Part shown: positions 9,593-17,668 of the stretch, piece by piece
Layout of the letters: every line of letters starts with the position of its first letter
How positions within the stretch are numbered: position 1 is the stretch's first letter
Source of the DNA: Lachnospiraceae bacterium
GTDB lineage: Bacteria; Bacillota; Clostridia; Lachnospirales; Lachnospiraceae
NCBI GenBank assembly: GCA_021770245.1
Contig: JAETRI010000021.1
Span: 1 to 45,278, forward strand
Length of the DNA stretch: 45,278 bases
Reading direction: 5' to 3'
The notes under the pieces: model-generated
Told to the model about the DNA's origin: nothing
The model's database searches: none
What the model saw: the letters and a program-made list of their open reading frames with translations, nothing else
Program-made: the position numbers and the translations under genes

Positions 9593-10438
9593 TTATTTAA
9601 TGACAAAGCTGGGGTCCGCGGCAAAGGGGCCGTCGCCGCCCCGGTAGACTTTGCTGTTCCCCATATTGTCCGTAACGGTAACCCGCTTCACGCGGTAACT
9701 TCCCGCTTCCTTCGTCTGGCTCTTTTTGATTTTTCCCGTATACAGTTCCCCGTTCCAATCCAGCTCCAGGCTGATCGCTTTCCCGTTCTCATTCTCGAAT
9801 CGGATCGACACGGTATCCACTCCGGAAAAATCATCCGCCACCGCAGCGTATACCGTCAGCTCGGTTTCCTTTGCCGTCTGGGAAGGTGTGACTGCCACCG
9901 CCCCCAGCACCGGGGGCGTCTCGTCCAGGACGTTCACCCCGTTCCCGATTCCGAAGGCTGCCGTTACGGGAAGCGCGAGATACCCCCTGTTATCGTCCAA
10001 ATCCTCCGCCCTGCAGTATCTCACATAGGCGCCTTCTTTGTCCTGCAGGATCACCTTATCCAGTACAAAAACGCCCTCCGGCTCGTAAATGCCAAGCTCC
10101 AGCCAGCCGGCATAGATGCCGTTTACCAAATCCCGGTCCCGGAGTATCTTCGTCACGCTTCTGTCGTTTGCCGGATTCCGGAACTGGATATTCACATGAT
10201 CGATCCCCGCGCTGCCCGGCAGGGCCTGCACCGCCACATACACCTTCAGTCTGCTGCCCTCTACGGCCGTCTCGCCCACGGCCACGGCCCCCATCTGCAT
10301 CTGTGCGGCCGCCGGAGCCTGCACAACCGCCGTATTCTCCGGGGGCACGGTCTCCGCCGCCTCGACGCGGTTTGCGCACAGGAGCAGACCGGATAAAAAC
10401 AGCAGGAATCTCGCCGCATTTTTTACCTTTCCTTTCAT
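9593..10438 (-). CDS. exported protein with two beta-sandwich-like repeats
   Basis: 281 aa, function unknown. A signal peptide is clear (MKGKVKN, hydrophobic FLLFLSGLLLCA, then VEAAE). The mature part has two related domains. Each begins with GAVAV and contains YVAVQALPG..IDHVNIQFRN or the parallel YAAVADDFSGVDTVSIRFEN. The second ends in VTVTDNMGNSKVYRG. This resembles Ig-like or cadherin-like folds on cell-surface proteins. The start at 10438 has a strong AAGGAGG, and its A is also the last base of the recombinase stop codon (TGATG), so the two are probably translated together. Confidence 0.75.
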   Translation of the reverse strand: MKGKVKNAARFLLFLSGLLLCANRVEAAETVPPENTAVVQAPAAAQMQMGAVAVGETAVEGSRLKVYVAVQALPGSAGIDHVNIQFRNPANDRSVTKILRDRDLVNGIYAGWLELGIYEPEGVFVLDKVILQDKEGAYVRYCRAEDLDDNRGYLALPVTAAFGIGNGVNVLDETPPVLGAVAVTPSQTAKETELTVYAAVADDFSGVDTVSIRFENENGKAISLELDWNGELYTGKIKKSQTKEAGSYRVKRVTVTDNMGNSKVYRGGDGPFAADPSFVIK

Positions 10439-11091
10439 CAAACCAACCTCCTTGCCGCCTCCTTCGCGGCCGCACAACGGTTTTCGTCATCTTCCGGTAT
10501 CTCACGGGACCACCTCAGGAACGTATCCTGAGAGATTCCCAGACGCTTTGCCGCTTCCCTGGAACTGATCTTTTTCCCAAGCCACGCTTCCCGTACGGCT
10601 CCAAAATCCTCCGGCAGGGGTTTTCTCGGTCTCCCGAACCGCACTCCGCGCAAACGCGCCGCCGCAATCCCCTCCTGCTGCCTCTGGCGTGTGTTCTCTC
10701 TTTCCGTCTGAGCGACATAAGAAAGGATCTGTAAAACCAGGTCGGCCACAAACGTCCCTGTTAAATCATTTCCCGTTTTGCGGGTATCAAGAAGCGGCAT
10801 ATCTATTACAACGATATCCGCCTCGATCTCCTTCGTAATAATTCTCCATTGCTCAAGAATTTCCTCATAATTTCTTCCCAATCGGTCAATCGATTTGACC
10901 ACAAGAATATCCCCGGCCTTCAGCTTGTGTGTCAGCCTCCTGTATTGCGGCCGGTTAAAATCCTTCCCGCTCAGCTTATCCATATAGATATTCTGAGCCG
11001 GCACCGGAAATTCGTGAAGCGCTATCATCTGACGGTCCTCGCACTGCTCCCTTGTGGACACACGGACATATCCATAAATATTCGTCTGCAT
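10438..11091 (-). CDS. small serine recombinase (resolvase/invertase type)
   Basis: 217 aa. The catalytic N-terminus is intact: YGYVRVSTREQ carries the nucleophile Ser, and the conserved LVVKSIDRLGRNYEEI and ADLVLQILSYVAQTEREN follow. The C-terminus has a Hin-type helix-turn-helix (AAKRLGISQDTFLRWS). I start at the ATG at 11091, preceded by AGAGGAAAG; a start at 11103 is possible. It could invert or resolve a nearby segment, but I found no paired crossover site. It lies downstream of a tRNA cluster and one base from the exported protein gene. Confidence 0.88.
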   Translation of the reverse strand: MQTNIYGYVRVSTREQCEDRQMIALHEFPVPAQNIYMDKLSGKDFNRPQYRRLTHKLKAGDILVVKSIDRLGRNYEEILEQWRIITKEIEADIVVIDMPLLDTRKTGNDLTGTFVADLVLQILSYVAQTERENTRQRQQEGIAAARLRGVRFGRPRKPLPEDFGAVREAWLGKKISSREAAKRLGISQDTFLRWSREIPEDDENRCAAAKEAARRLV

Positions 11092-11263
11092 CTTTCCTCT
11101 CATTCTGCCGCACCGGCGGCGATTCAATGAGTGGGTATCTCGTGTCTGTAAAAGGCACAAGTCCTTCCTCTGAAAGCCTTTTTTCTATAGTATCTGCTCT
11201 CAGGTATATTTTAACCGCAGACCGACAGGAACACCGCCCTCCTTCCACAATAACGTATATCGC

Positions 11264-11292
11264 AAAAAGGCATCGCTGCTGCGATGCCTTTA
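11264..11292 (-). terminator. terminator of the tRNA cluster
   Basis: On the minus strand AAAGGCATCGC (11-bp stem, 4-nt loop) is followed by TTTTTGCG. It lies 3 nt after tRNA-Asp. Confidence 0.8.
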
Positions 11293-11294
11293 AA

Positions 11295-11368
11295 CGACCC
11301 AGATCGGACTCGAACCGACGACCTCCGCCGTGACAGGGCGGCGCTCTAACCAACTGAGCCACTAGGCC
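11295..11368 (-). tRNA. tRNA-Asp (GTC)
   Basis: The acceptor GGCCTAG pairs with CTGGGTC, with wobbles. The anticodon loop is CTGTCAC on stem CCGCC/GGCGG, and the T-arm is GTTCGAGTC. CCA is not encoded. Confidence 0.95.
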
Positions 11369-11378
11369 AAATATAAAA

Positions 11379-11452
11379 TGGACCTTCGGGGACTCGAACC
11401 CAGGACCGACCGGTTATGAGCCGGTTGCTCTAACCAACTGAGCTAAAGGTCC
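11379..11452 (-). tRNA. tRNA with CAT anticodon (Met or lysidine-modified Ile)
   Basis: The acceptor GGACCTT pairs with AAGGTCC. The anticodon loop is CTCATAA and the T-arm is GTTCGAGTC. The body (no unpaired first base) excludes initiator Met. Elongator Met and Ile2 cannot be told apart with certainty by eye. Confidence 0.93.
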
Positions 11453-11501
11453 GTAAACCCTTACGGATTATCCTATCCCTCCCGTAAAAGAAGGAATACA
11501 A

Positions 11502-11574
11502 AGCCGATGATCGGACTCGAACCGATAACCTGCTGATTACAAATCAGCTGCTCTGCCAATTGAGCCACATCGGC
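11502..11574 (-). tRNA. tRNA-Thr (TGT)
   Basis: The acceptor GCCGATG pairs with CATCGGC. The anticodon stem CTGAT/ATCAG carries loop TTTGTAA, and the discriminator is T. Confidence 0.94.
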
Positions 11575-11618
11575 GGATTCATCGATCAATAACGTCGATT
11601 TCTTCTGTTATCTCTCCA

Positions 11619-11690
11619 TGACTCCGACGGGAATCGAACCCGTGTTACCGCCGTGAAAGGGCGATGTCTTAACCGCTTGACCACGGAGCC
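11619..11690 (-). tRNA. tRNA-Glu (TTC)
   Basis: The acceptor GGCTCCG pairs with CGGAGTC. The anticodon loop is CTTTCAC on stem CGCC/GGCG, and the T-arm is GTTCGATTC. It is first in the order of transcription of the cluster. Confidence 0.94.
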
Positions 11691-11859
11691 GTCTCTTAAC
11701 AGGGCTTCCCGCTTCGGTCTTCCCTTTCCTGTCCCCGCTCTCCCTGAAGGCAAAGCATAATCTACAGCGCTTATATCCTGAGTGGCGACCTGACGGGATA
11801 TATATTACCATAAATATGTTTGTTTGACAAGGGGGAATTTTATCTTTTGCGGGGTAGGT

Positions 11860-11934
11860 GTAACAGTTCAGCCGCCCCGCAGGTTTCCGGACGCCGGGCC
11901 TCACAGGGAGCCTGCGGGGCGGCTGAACTGTTAC
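11860..11934. repeat. dispersed palindromic element, copy 1
   Basis: Perfect 24-bp inverted arms (11860-11883 and 11911-11934) begin GTAACAGTTC and end GAACTGTTAC, with a 27-nt loop containing GGGAGCCTGCGGGG. A shorter relative lies at 34822-34868. The copy sits 16 nt downstream of a small minus-strand gene and could also end its transcript. Confidence 0.85.
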
Positions 11935-11949
11935 GGGTAGGCAGGGCAA

Positions 11950-12171
11950 TTACTTAAATATGCCTTTTAAAGCATCGGCTGCTTTAGTCACCCCGTCTAT
12001 TGACATCTTTGCCTTTACCCCATCTATGATTTTCATAACAATATCATCCGGCAGATCAACTCCGAGTATCTTCTCTATGACTTTTACGGGCTCCTTGTCG
12101 AACTGCTCTTTGATGTTCGGGTTTTTAGAAACCTCTTCCGTAATCTTACTGATCTGTGCTTTCATATCCAT
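11950..12171 (-). CDS. small acidic/basic helical protein of unknown function
   Basis: 73 aa. I start at the ATG at 12171 because GGAGGAA lies 8 nt upstream; upstream in-frame ATGs overlap that ribosome site. The sequence includes EQFDKEPVKVIEKILGVDLP followed by DDIVMKIIDGVKAK. It resembles small proteins common in Lachnospiraceae and, in its pattern, the leader part of Nif11-like precursor peptides. It has no Cys and no Gly-Gly core, and no modification enzyme is nearby, so a peptide-precursor role is not supported here. Confidence 0.7.
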   Translation of the reverse strand: MDMKAQISKITEEVSKNPNIKEQFDKEPVKVIEKILGVDLPDDIVMKIIDGVKAKMSIDGVTKAADALKGIFK

Positions 12172-12260
12172 TACACGTTCCTCCATATCCAATGTTTCCT
12201 GATCACACATGCAAAACCAACCCAAATCGGTCCGTTCCTCTCTCTAATAACCAAAGAACA

Positions 12261-12288
12261 GGGAGAGCGCCCTATTTGCCGCTCTCCG
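12261..12288 (-). terminator. hairpin between tRNA-Gly and the small protein gene
   Basis: Stem GGAGAGCG/CGCTCTCC (12262-12269 with 12280-12287), 13 nt past the 3' end of tRNA-Gly. There is no strong T tract. Confidence 0.5.
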
Positions 12289-12300
12289 GGCATAATAAAA

Positions 12301-12371
12301 AGCAGATAGCGGGAATCGAACCCGTCTCTCCAGCTTGGGAAGCTAGCGTTCTACCGATGAACTATATCTGC
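12301..12371 (-). tRNA. tRNA-Gly (CCC)
   Basis: The acceptor GCAGATA pairs with TATCTGC. The anticodon stem CTAGC/GCTGG (one wobble) carries loop TTCCCAA, and the T-arm is GTTCGATTC. Confidence 0.93.
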
Positions 12372-12582
12372 ATGTAAAGAAGTATATCATAAACCCTTTG
12401 ATTTGAAAAGAGTTTTTTTACTTTTTTGAATGGCTTTTTTGAATGGCCTTTTCTTACAGGCGTAACGGCTCAGATACCCTGCAGACCTCCGGAAGCTGGG
12501 GGCGCAGGGAAGGATCTTGTCGGAAGCTGCCTGCCCTTTGGGCTGCTTTCCGAACCCGCCGCGCCCGGCTTCGGGCCCTGCG

Positions 12583-12613
12583 GATGCGGCCGGACATCCC
12601 GGCCGGCCGCATC
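12583..12613 (-). terminator. probable terminator hairpin of the glycosyltransferase gene
   Basis: Stem GATGCGGCCGG (12583-12593) with CCGGCCGCATC (12603-12613), about 10 nt past the stop codon. The T run is poor. Confidence 0.45.
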
Positions 12614-12623
12614 GTCTTTGTTC

Positions 12624-13649
12624 CTAATTGAATTTGAATATCTTCTGACACAGCTTATACCCGTCCACAGTGATTTTCCGTCCCCCTCTTCCCGGAAGGT
12701 TCGTGCAGCTTCCCAGCAGCCCGTAACGCAGGCGGAAAAAGATAAAGCGGTCTTTCTGCCGGATATATTCCCAGAGCGCTTCTTTTTTCTCCAGGTTTTC
12801 TTCCGTCCCGGAACGGATCAGCATAATGGAGGAAACCGTCGTGATGATATCCAGATAGTTGAGCATATAATTCTTCAGCTTCCTGTTCTGATAAATGGAC
12901 TGCTTCTTTTCCACCAGGTAATCCATCATCAGATAATTTACTTTCAGCTGCTGGTCGATCCGGCCGATCATCACCTGCTCGTTGACGGACTGATCCGCCC
13001 GGCCGATATAGTATCTGTAGAAATTCACGTCCAGGTAATACATCTTTTTTACATAGGGAAGGGGTTCAAATACAAACAGATTGTCCACATAAAAGGTATG
13101 CTCCGGGAGCTTCAGTCCGCATTCCTTCAGAAGCTTTGTCCTAAAAATCGCGGAATGCATCAGGATATACTGCCCCTTGTGGAAATGATGCACGTCTTTC
13201 CAGGTAAAAATCCGTTCCTCGGGAAGCACGTGCCTGTAGCGGATCACTTTCTTGCGCCGTTCCCCTTCCTTCTCGTAGACATAGTTGGCGATCAGCATAT
13301 CCAGCACTTCTCCGCCGGCAGTCAGCTCCGTGAGCACTTCCAAGATCCTGCGGTAGGCCTCCTCTTTCACCCAGTCGTCGCTGTCAACCACCTTGAAAAA
13401 AAGCCCGGAGGCGTTTTCCAAGCCGGTGTTCACCGCCGCCCCGTGTCCTCCGTTCTCCTGGTGGATCGCTTTCACAATCGTAGGATAGGCAGCTGCGTAT
13501 TCCTCCGCGATCTGAGCCGTCCCGTCCCGGGAACCGTCATTTACGATGAGAATCTCCACGTCCTCCCCGCCGGGAAGCAGGGAATCGATGCATTTTTTCA
13601 TGTAATCCTCCGAATTATAACAAGGTACCGTTATCGACAAAAGCTTCAT
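12624..13649 (-). CDS. family 2 glycosyltransferase
   Basis: 341 aa. GT-A type glycosyltransferase: MKLLSITVPCYNSEDYM starts the nucleotide-binding domain, ILIVNDGSRDGT gives the first Asp, and KVVDSDDWV is the DxD-like metal motif. The C-terminal third (after about residue 230) is helical and not assigned. The donor and acceptor are unknown; polysaccharide or teichoic/glycolipid synthesis would fit. The start at 13649 begins the domain directly. The frame stays open upstream into the neighbouring gene, but that part is not homologous. There is no polysaccharide cluster around it. Confidence 0.87.
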   Translation of the reverse strand: MKLLSITVPCYNSEDYMKKCIDSLLPGGEDVEILIVNDGSRDGTAQIAEEYAAAYPTIVKAIHQENGGHGAAVNTGLENASGLFFKVVDSDDWVKEEAYRRILEVLTELTAGGEVLDMLIANYVYEKEGERRKKVIRYRHVLPEERIFTWKDVHHFHKGQYILMHSAIFRTKLLKECGLKLPEHTFYVDNLFVFEPLPYVKKMYYLDVNFYRYYIGRADQSVNEQVMIGRIDQQLKVNYLMMDYLVEKKQSIYQNRKLKNYMLNYLDIITTVSSIMLIRSGTEENLEKKEALWEYIRQKDRFIFFRLRYGLLGSCTNLPGRGGRKITVDGYKLCQKIFKFN

Positions 13650-13668
13650 TGTTGGCCACTTTCCTCCG

Positions 13669-15528
13669 TTATTCGTCTGTCTTTTGTTCTTCGGACACAG
13701 CTTCGTATTTACTATTCCCCAGACGTACCCCCAGATATTCCGTATAAGCAGCATAAGCCGACGGAATAGGGTAACGCTCCTGCGTACACTCGGGCTCCAC
13801 GAACACAAGCCCCTTCCAATCCCCGCAGCAGGGCTCCAAACCGTCCACCCGCACCGCATATCCTATCATATGCCATTCTTTATGGGTGAAAACGTGTTTC
13901 GAAAAAGGCAGCTCCCGGATCCGTATGGCACGGATCCCCCGCTCCTTCAAATAATCCAATACCTCTTCCCGCAGAAGATGGCCTTCTGCGGAGGGGAACT
14001 CATACATTCCCGCCAGGAGGCCTCTCTCCGGCCTTTTTTGAATCGCCACTTTTCTCCCGTCCAGGATCAGGAGTATTGTTTTCTTCTCTATCGTGCGTTT
14101 CTTCTTCTCCGCCTTTTGCGGATATGCCGTCTGCGTTCCGAGGCGGCGGGCAAGACAGAAGGAAGAGAGCGGACATTCGCCGCACAGAGGAGCCCCGTTT
14201 GGCACGCAGACCATCGCCCCCAGTTCCATCAGCGCCTGATTGAAATCCCCGGGCCGTTCCTCCGGAATCACCCGGGCCAAGTCCTCCTCCACGCTTCTCT
14301 TAACCCCGGCATTTGTCACGTCCCGTCCGTCCGCCCTGTAGCGGGAAATCACCCGGAGCACATTGCCGTCCACGGCCGGAACCGGCCGGCCGAAGGCGAT
14401 GGATGCGACCGCGCCCGCCGTATAGCTTCCTATCCCCGGCAGGGAAAGCAGCTCGGCCGGCCGGTCAGGCATCCTGCTCTCATAACGACGAACCATTTCC
14501 TCCGCGGCTTTTTTAAGATTTCTCGCCCGGTTATAATACCCCAGCCCTTCCCACAATTTCAAAAGCCGGTCGTCCTGCGCGGCCGCCAGCGAGGGAATGT
14601 CCGGAAATTCTTCCATAAACCGTTCAAAGTAGGGACGGACCGCTTCCACTCTCGTCTGCTGCAGCATAATTTCCGAAACCCATACCGCATAGGGCGTGGG
14701 ATTTTCGCGCCAGGGAAGGATGCGTCTGTTCGTATCATACCATGACAGAAGACCCGGCGCAATCTTTTCCAGCATCCCGGCGGTATCCTTTTCGCCAATT
14801 TTACACGGCTTCTCTTCTCCCGCCCCTTCTCCGGCGGACTCTTTCTCATCCAGTTCTACCGGGATCTCATAGGAGATTTCCATTCCGTCCTCCGTCACCC
14901 GGCACCCTCTGGCCAGAAGCTGCACCCCGGCCTCTCTGGCCCGCACAAGGGCCTGCGCGAATTCCGGCTGTGTCTTCCTATTGGGGCGCAGCTCACGTAT
15001 CCCCTCCATCTGTACCACGAATAAAAGCACCGCCTCATAACCCCTTTGGCAGGCCTGAGCCAGCTCTTCCACATGCTTCAGCGCCCGGGCAGAAGGCGCA
15101 TCCGGGAAAAAGGCAACCCGGTCCTCCTCCAGGTTCACTCCCTTTACTTCCACCCAGATCTCCCGGTCCCCCGTTTTCACATAGAAATCAAAACGGGATT
15201 TCCCGTAGGTACATTCCGGCCGCACCATTACGATATCCCGGGCCAATCCGCCTGCCTCCAGCCATTCCTGCGCCGCCCGGTTGGGTGCCGCGGAATCCAC
15301 ATTGACGAGCATTCCGCCTTTTCTCACGGCGACCAGGTCGTAAAGCGTGCTGCGGCGCGGATTTTCGCTCTTCTCCAGATACACCTGCGCACCTTCTTTA
15401 AGAAGCTCCCCGCATCTGCCCGTGTTCTTTACATGCACCTTTTCCCTTTTCCCGTCCAGCTCCACATAGGCGATGAAACGGTTGGGCCGCTCCAGAAACC
15501 GCCCCCTGCGAATATGCGTATATTTCAT
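13669..15528 (-). CDS. SfsA-MutY fusion: DNA-binding/nuclease SfsA joined to A/G-specific adenine glycosylase
   Basis: 619 aa in one uninterrupted frame. Residues 1 to about 232 are a complete SfsA (MKYTHIRRGRFLERPNRF, KNTGRCGELL, RFDFYVKTGDREIWVEVKGV). A charged linker follows. Residues about 263-619 are a complete MutY, with the catalytic Glu region SEIMLQQTRVEA, helix-hairpin-helix SLPGIGSYTAGAV, VDGNVLRVISR with the catalytic Asp, the [4Fe-4S] ligands CVPNGAPLCGECPLSSFC, and a C-terminal NUDIX-like 8-oxoG recognition domain (FSKHVFTHKEWHM). MutY removes A opposite 8-oxoG; SfsA binds nucleic acid. The start at 15528 is chosen because everything upstream is tandem repeat. Confidence 0.9.
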   Translation of the reverse strand: MKYTHIRRGRFLERPNRFIAYVELDGKREKVHVKNTGRCGELLKEGAQVYLEKSENPRRSTLYDLVAVRKGGMLVNVDSAAPNRAAQEWLEAGGLARDIVMVRPECTYGKSRFDFYVKTGDREIWVEVKGVNLEEDRVAFFPDAPSARALKHVEELAQACQRGYEAVLLFVVQMEGIRELRPNRKTQPEFAQALVRAREAGVQLLARGCRVTEDGMEISYEIPVELDEKESAGEGAGEEKPCKIGEKDTAGMLEKIAPGLLSWYDTNRRILPWRENPTPYAVWVSEIMLQQTRVEAVRPYFERFMEEFPDIPSLAAAQDDRLLKLWEGLGYYNRARNLKKAAEEMVRRYESRMPDRPAELLSLPGIGSYTAGAVASIAFGRPVPAVDGNVLRVISRYRADGRDVTNAGVKRSVEEDLARVIPEERPGDFNQALMELGAMVCVPNGAPLCGECPLSSFCLARRLGTQTAYPQKAEKKKRTIEKKTILLILDGRKVAIQKRPERGLLAGMYEFPSAEGHLLREEVLDYLKERGIRAIRIRELPFSKHVFTHKEWHMIGYAVRVDGLEPCCGDWKGLVFVEPECTQERYPIPSAYAAYTEYLGVRLGNSKYEAVSEEQKTDE

Positions 15529-15535
15529 GTCAAAC

Positions 15536-15672
15536 CTTTCCGATCCTGTTTCTCCGGCAGGCCGCCTCACGCCGGAAGGTTTCGATCCTGTTTCTCCGGC
15601 AGACCGCCTCACGCCGGAAGGTTTCGATCCTGTTTCTCCGGCAGGCCGTCTCACGCCGAAAGGTTTCGATCC
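15536..15672. repeat. 42-bp tandem repeats upstream of sfsA-mutY
   Basis: Three and a fraction copies of a unit beginning TTTCGATCCTGTTTCTCCGG and ending CACGCCGGAAGG. The unit length is a multiple of 3, so the sfsA frame stays open through it (repeating GETGSKPSGVRR) and could tempt an over-long start. The repeats extend into the 3' end of the neighbouring nucleotidase gene. Confidence 0.85.
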
Positions 15673-16598
15673 TGTCTGCTCTTGTAGGGAACCCTGGCGG
15701 AGGGGACCGCCTGCGACGTCCTGTTGGTATGTACTGCCTGATCGTCAAAAAAAATGTGTGCGCCAAAGGCCTCCAGAACCTCTTTTTTGGAGATCCCTCC
15801 CAGGAAAAAGGCTTCGTCAATACGTACATTCCACGCCAGCAAAGTGCGCACCACCCTTTCATGGGCGGGCGCACTTCTGGCCGTGACAAGGGCCGTCCGG
15901 ATGGGGACCTCATCCGGCGGAAATTCCTGCTGCAGAGCCGCTATCGTTTTTAAAAACCGGGCAAAGGGCCCTTCTTCCAGCGGGCTGTCTGCCTTACGCC
16001 TCTCGTTCTCCTCGAAGGCGACCAGGCCCTGCTCCCGAAAAATGCGTTCCGATTCATCGGTAAAAAGCACCGCATCCCCGTCGAAAGCGATCCTGATCTG
16101 GCAGATTTCATCCGGCTCCCCGCCTTCTCCGCTGTCCTCTTCCCGCCGTTCCGGCGCTCCGTCGCAGATAATCCCTGCGGCAATGCCGGAATCGATGGCG
16201 CTCTGTACGTCCTCCTCGTTGGCCGACAGGAACAGATCCGTCCGAAACGCCCCCAGATAGGGAGCCAGAGAAGCGCCGCTGGCCAGCACGGCCCTGGTAA
16301 TCCCCAGCCCGTAGTGCTCTATGGAATGAAATACCCGGAGGGAAGTATCCGCACTGTTCCTGGACATGATGATGACTTCCACCCGGTCCTGCTGGCCCGG
16401 CAGCTTGTTGATCGCAAGAAGTGCCTTGATCAACGGAAAGCCGGGCCCCGGCCTGAGGATATCCTTCTCATGCTCCAGCTGATATTTCCGGTAGCTTTCC
16501 ACGCCCTCCTTCTCAAAGATCTCGTTTTCCAGGCTCAGGTCGAAAAGGGCCCTGGAAGAGACGCCGATCACGAGCCTGTTTTCCAGTTCGTATGCCAT
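15651..16598 (-). CDS. cytosolic 5'-nucleotidase (cN-I-like, PF06189 type)
   Basis: 315 aa. HAD-superfamily 5'-nucleotidase resembling eukaryotic cN-I. ENRLVIGVSSRALFDLSLEN opens the protein where the family has its nucleophile region. IIMSRNSADTSLRVF and AFDGDAVLFTDESER are the other conserved strands, and EAFFLGGISKKEVLEAFGAHIFFDD ends with the metal-binding Asp pair. Hydrolysis of nucleoside monophosphates is expected. The start at 16598 follows GGGAGGGGTT. The last codons run into the 42-bp repeat array, so the C-terminus may be recently altered. Confidence 0.82.
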   Translation of the reverse strand: MAYELENRLVIGVSSRALFDLSLENEIFEKEGVESYRKYQLEHEKDILRPGPGFPLIKALLAINKLPGQQDRVEVIIMSRNSADTSLRVFHSIEHYGLGITRAVLASGASLAPYLGAFRTDLFLSANEEDVQSAIDSGIAAGIICDGAPERREEDSGEGGEPDEICQIRIAFDGDAVLFTDESERIFREQGLVAFEENERRKADSPLEEGPFARFLKTIAALQQEFPPDEVPIRTALVTARSAPAHERVVRTLLAWNVRIDEAFFLGGISKKEVLEAFGAHIFFDDQAVHTNRTSQAVPSARVPYKSRQDRNLSA

Positions 16599-16668
16599 AA
16601 CCCCTCCCTTCCCCGCTCAAACGGTACAATTCCGGGCCGACACCTTAGGCCCGATTCCCGTTCCGCCT

Positions 16669-17406
16669 TTACCGCAGGCGGGTACATTCGTATTTTTCCA
16701 ACGTAAGCAGACAGTTTTTCAGCGTCCGGTATCCTTCCTCCAGATCCTTTTCCTCCAGTTCGATGTCCAGGGAAACCGCTGCCGTCCTGAGCATTTCCCA
16801 GGTTAACCGGCTGTGCATGCCCACCAGGATATTCAGCTTCTCTTCATAGGAGTCCGCCTCCAGGAATTCCAGGAGCCGGGGATCCAAACGGAATTCCTCT
16901 TCCCCGCCGGCCTCCGGCGTATCCGGGTTCTGTATCTCCTGGAGGTTATGCGCTTCCCGGGAGGTCTGCATTTCCTGGGGGAGCTGCATTTCCCGGAGGG
17001 TCTGCATTTCCCGGGAGGCCTGCATTTCCCGGGACTCCGGCAGATGCGGGCATGCCGTCTTTCCCTCCTGCAGGCGAACGGCATCCTTCTGCTCCTCCGC
17101 CTGCAGGGTGGAGGGCCGCTCTTTTATCCGCTCCGGATCGGGTATCGTGCGTTCCCCCGCCTCCTGTCCGAAGATCTCCCGAACCAGGGTAAAACGTTTT
17201 TTTTCTTTCGCGTCCGGATATTTAGCACGGTCCACCTCTCCCAAAAACGATTCCAGCGGCCTGGCGTAGATCTCAAAACCGTCATAGAGCGCCTGATAGA
17301 TTACCAACGTTTCTCCCGTCTCCGTATGTTTCGCCAAGGTGATCACCCGATACAGGTTCCCCTTAAAATGTCTGTAAATTTGATTCGGTCTGGGTGTATG
17401 CTCCAT
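16669..17406 (-). CDS. DUF1653 protein with a hexapeptide-repeat linker
   Basis: 245 aa. The first about 75 residues are a DUF1653 domain (RPNQIYRHFKGNLYRVI, ETLVIYQALYDGF, YARPLESFL). Its function is not established. A variable linker has about six copies of a hexapeptide like REMQTL, encoded by 18-bp DNA repeats at about 16930-17038. The C-terminal about 80 residues (LLEFLEADSYEEKLNILVGM) form a helical domain that I do not recognise. The start at 17406 follows a GGGAG next to a GC-rich hairpin shared with the thiD leader. Confidence 0.75.
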   Translation of the reverse strand: MEHTPRPNQIYRHFKGNLYRVITLAKHTETGETLVIYQALYDGFEIYARPLESFLGEVDRAKYPDAKEKKRFTLVREIFGQEAGERTIPDPERIKERPSTLQAEEQKDAVRLQEGKTACPHLPESREMQASREMQTLREMQLPQEMQTSREAHNLQEIQNPDTPEAGGEEEFRLDPRLLEFLEADSYEEKLNILVGMHSRLTWEMLRTAAVSLDIELEEKDLEEGYRTLKNCLLTLEKYECTRLR

Positions 17407-17410
17407 ATTT

Positions 17411-17441
17411 CGCTCCCATCTGCGCGCTTCGGCGCGCGTAT
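17411..17441 (-). repeat. hairpin plus Shine-Dalgarno leader cassette, copy 1
   Basis: On the minus strand TACGCGCGC-CGAA-GCGCGCAGATGGGAG ends at the ribosome-binding site of the DUF1653 gene. The same sequence with TAAA as loop lies before thiD (20614-20640). Confidence 0.7.
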
Positions 17442-17668
17442 CAATCAGGGTTGATCTCATCTATGCACATCAGTGCGCATATAAATCAGGGGAAACGGAA
17501 GGACCTCTCGCTTTTTCAAACGGTATGTGAACCGGTTCGGAGATATTTGGATCCACCGGTACGCTCCCCTTCCGGGGCTTTCGCATCCGCCCCGTCTACA
17601 AAAGGCCACAAACATTATACCCCCAAACCTGCCTTCTGTCATTCACAATCGCAACCGTATCATATTTA

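Noticed and set aside
8127-9647. 506-codon plus-strand frame over hydA end and the oxidoreductase
   Set aside because: Shadow reading frame joining two real genes in other frames; no ribosome site and no domain.
10438-11091. Serine recombinase as the phage integrase
   Set aside because: It lies 12 kb away in core DNA beyond the thi operon, is of the small invertase/resolvase type, and is tied to the exported protein gene.
11295-11368. tRNA-Asp as an attachment site for an island
   Set aside because: No second copy of its 3' end is visible downstream.
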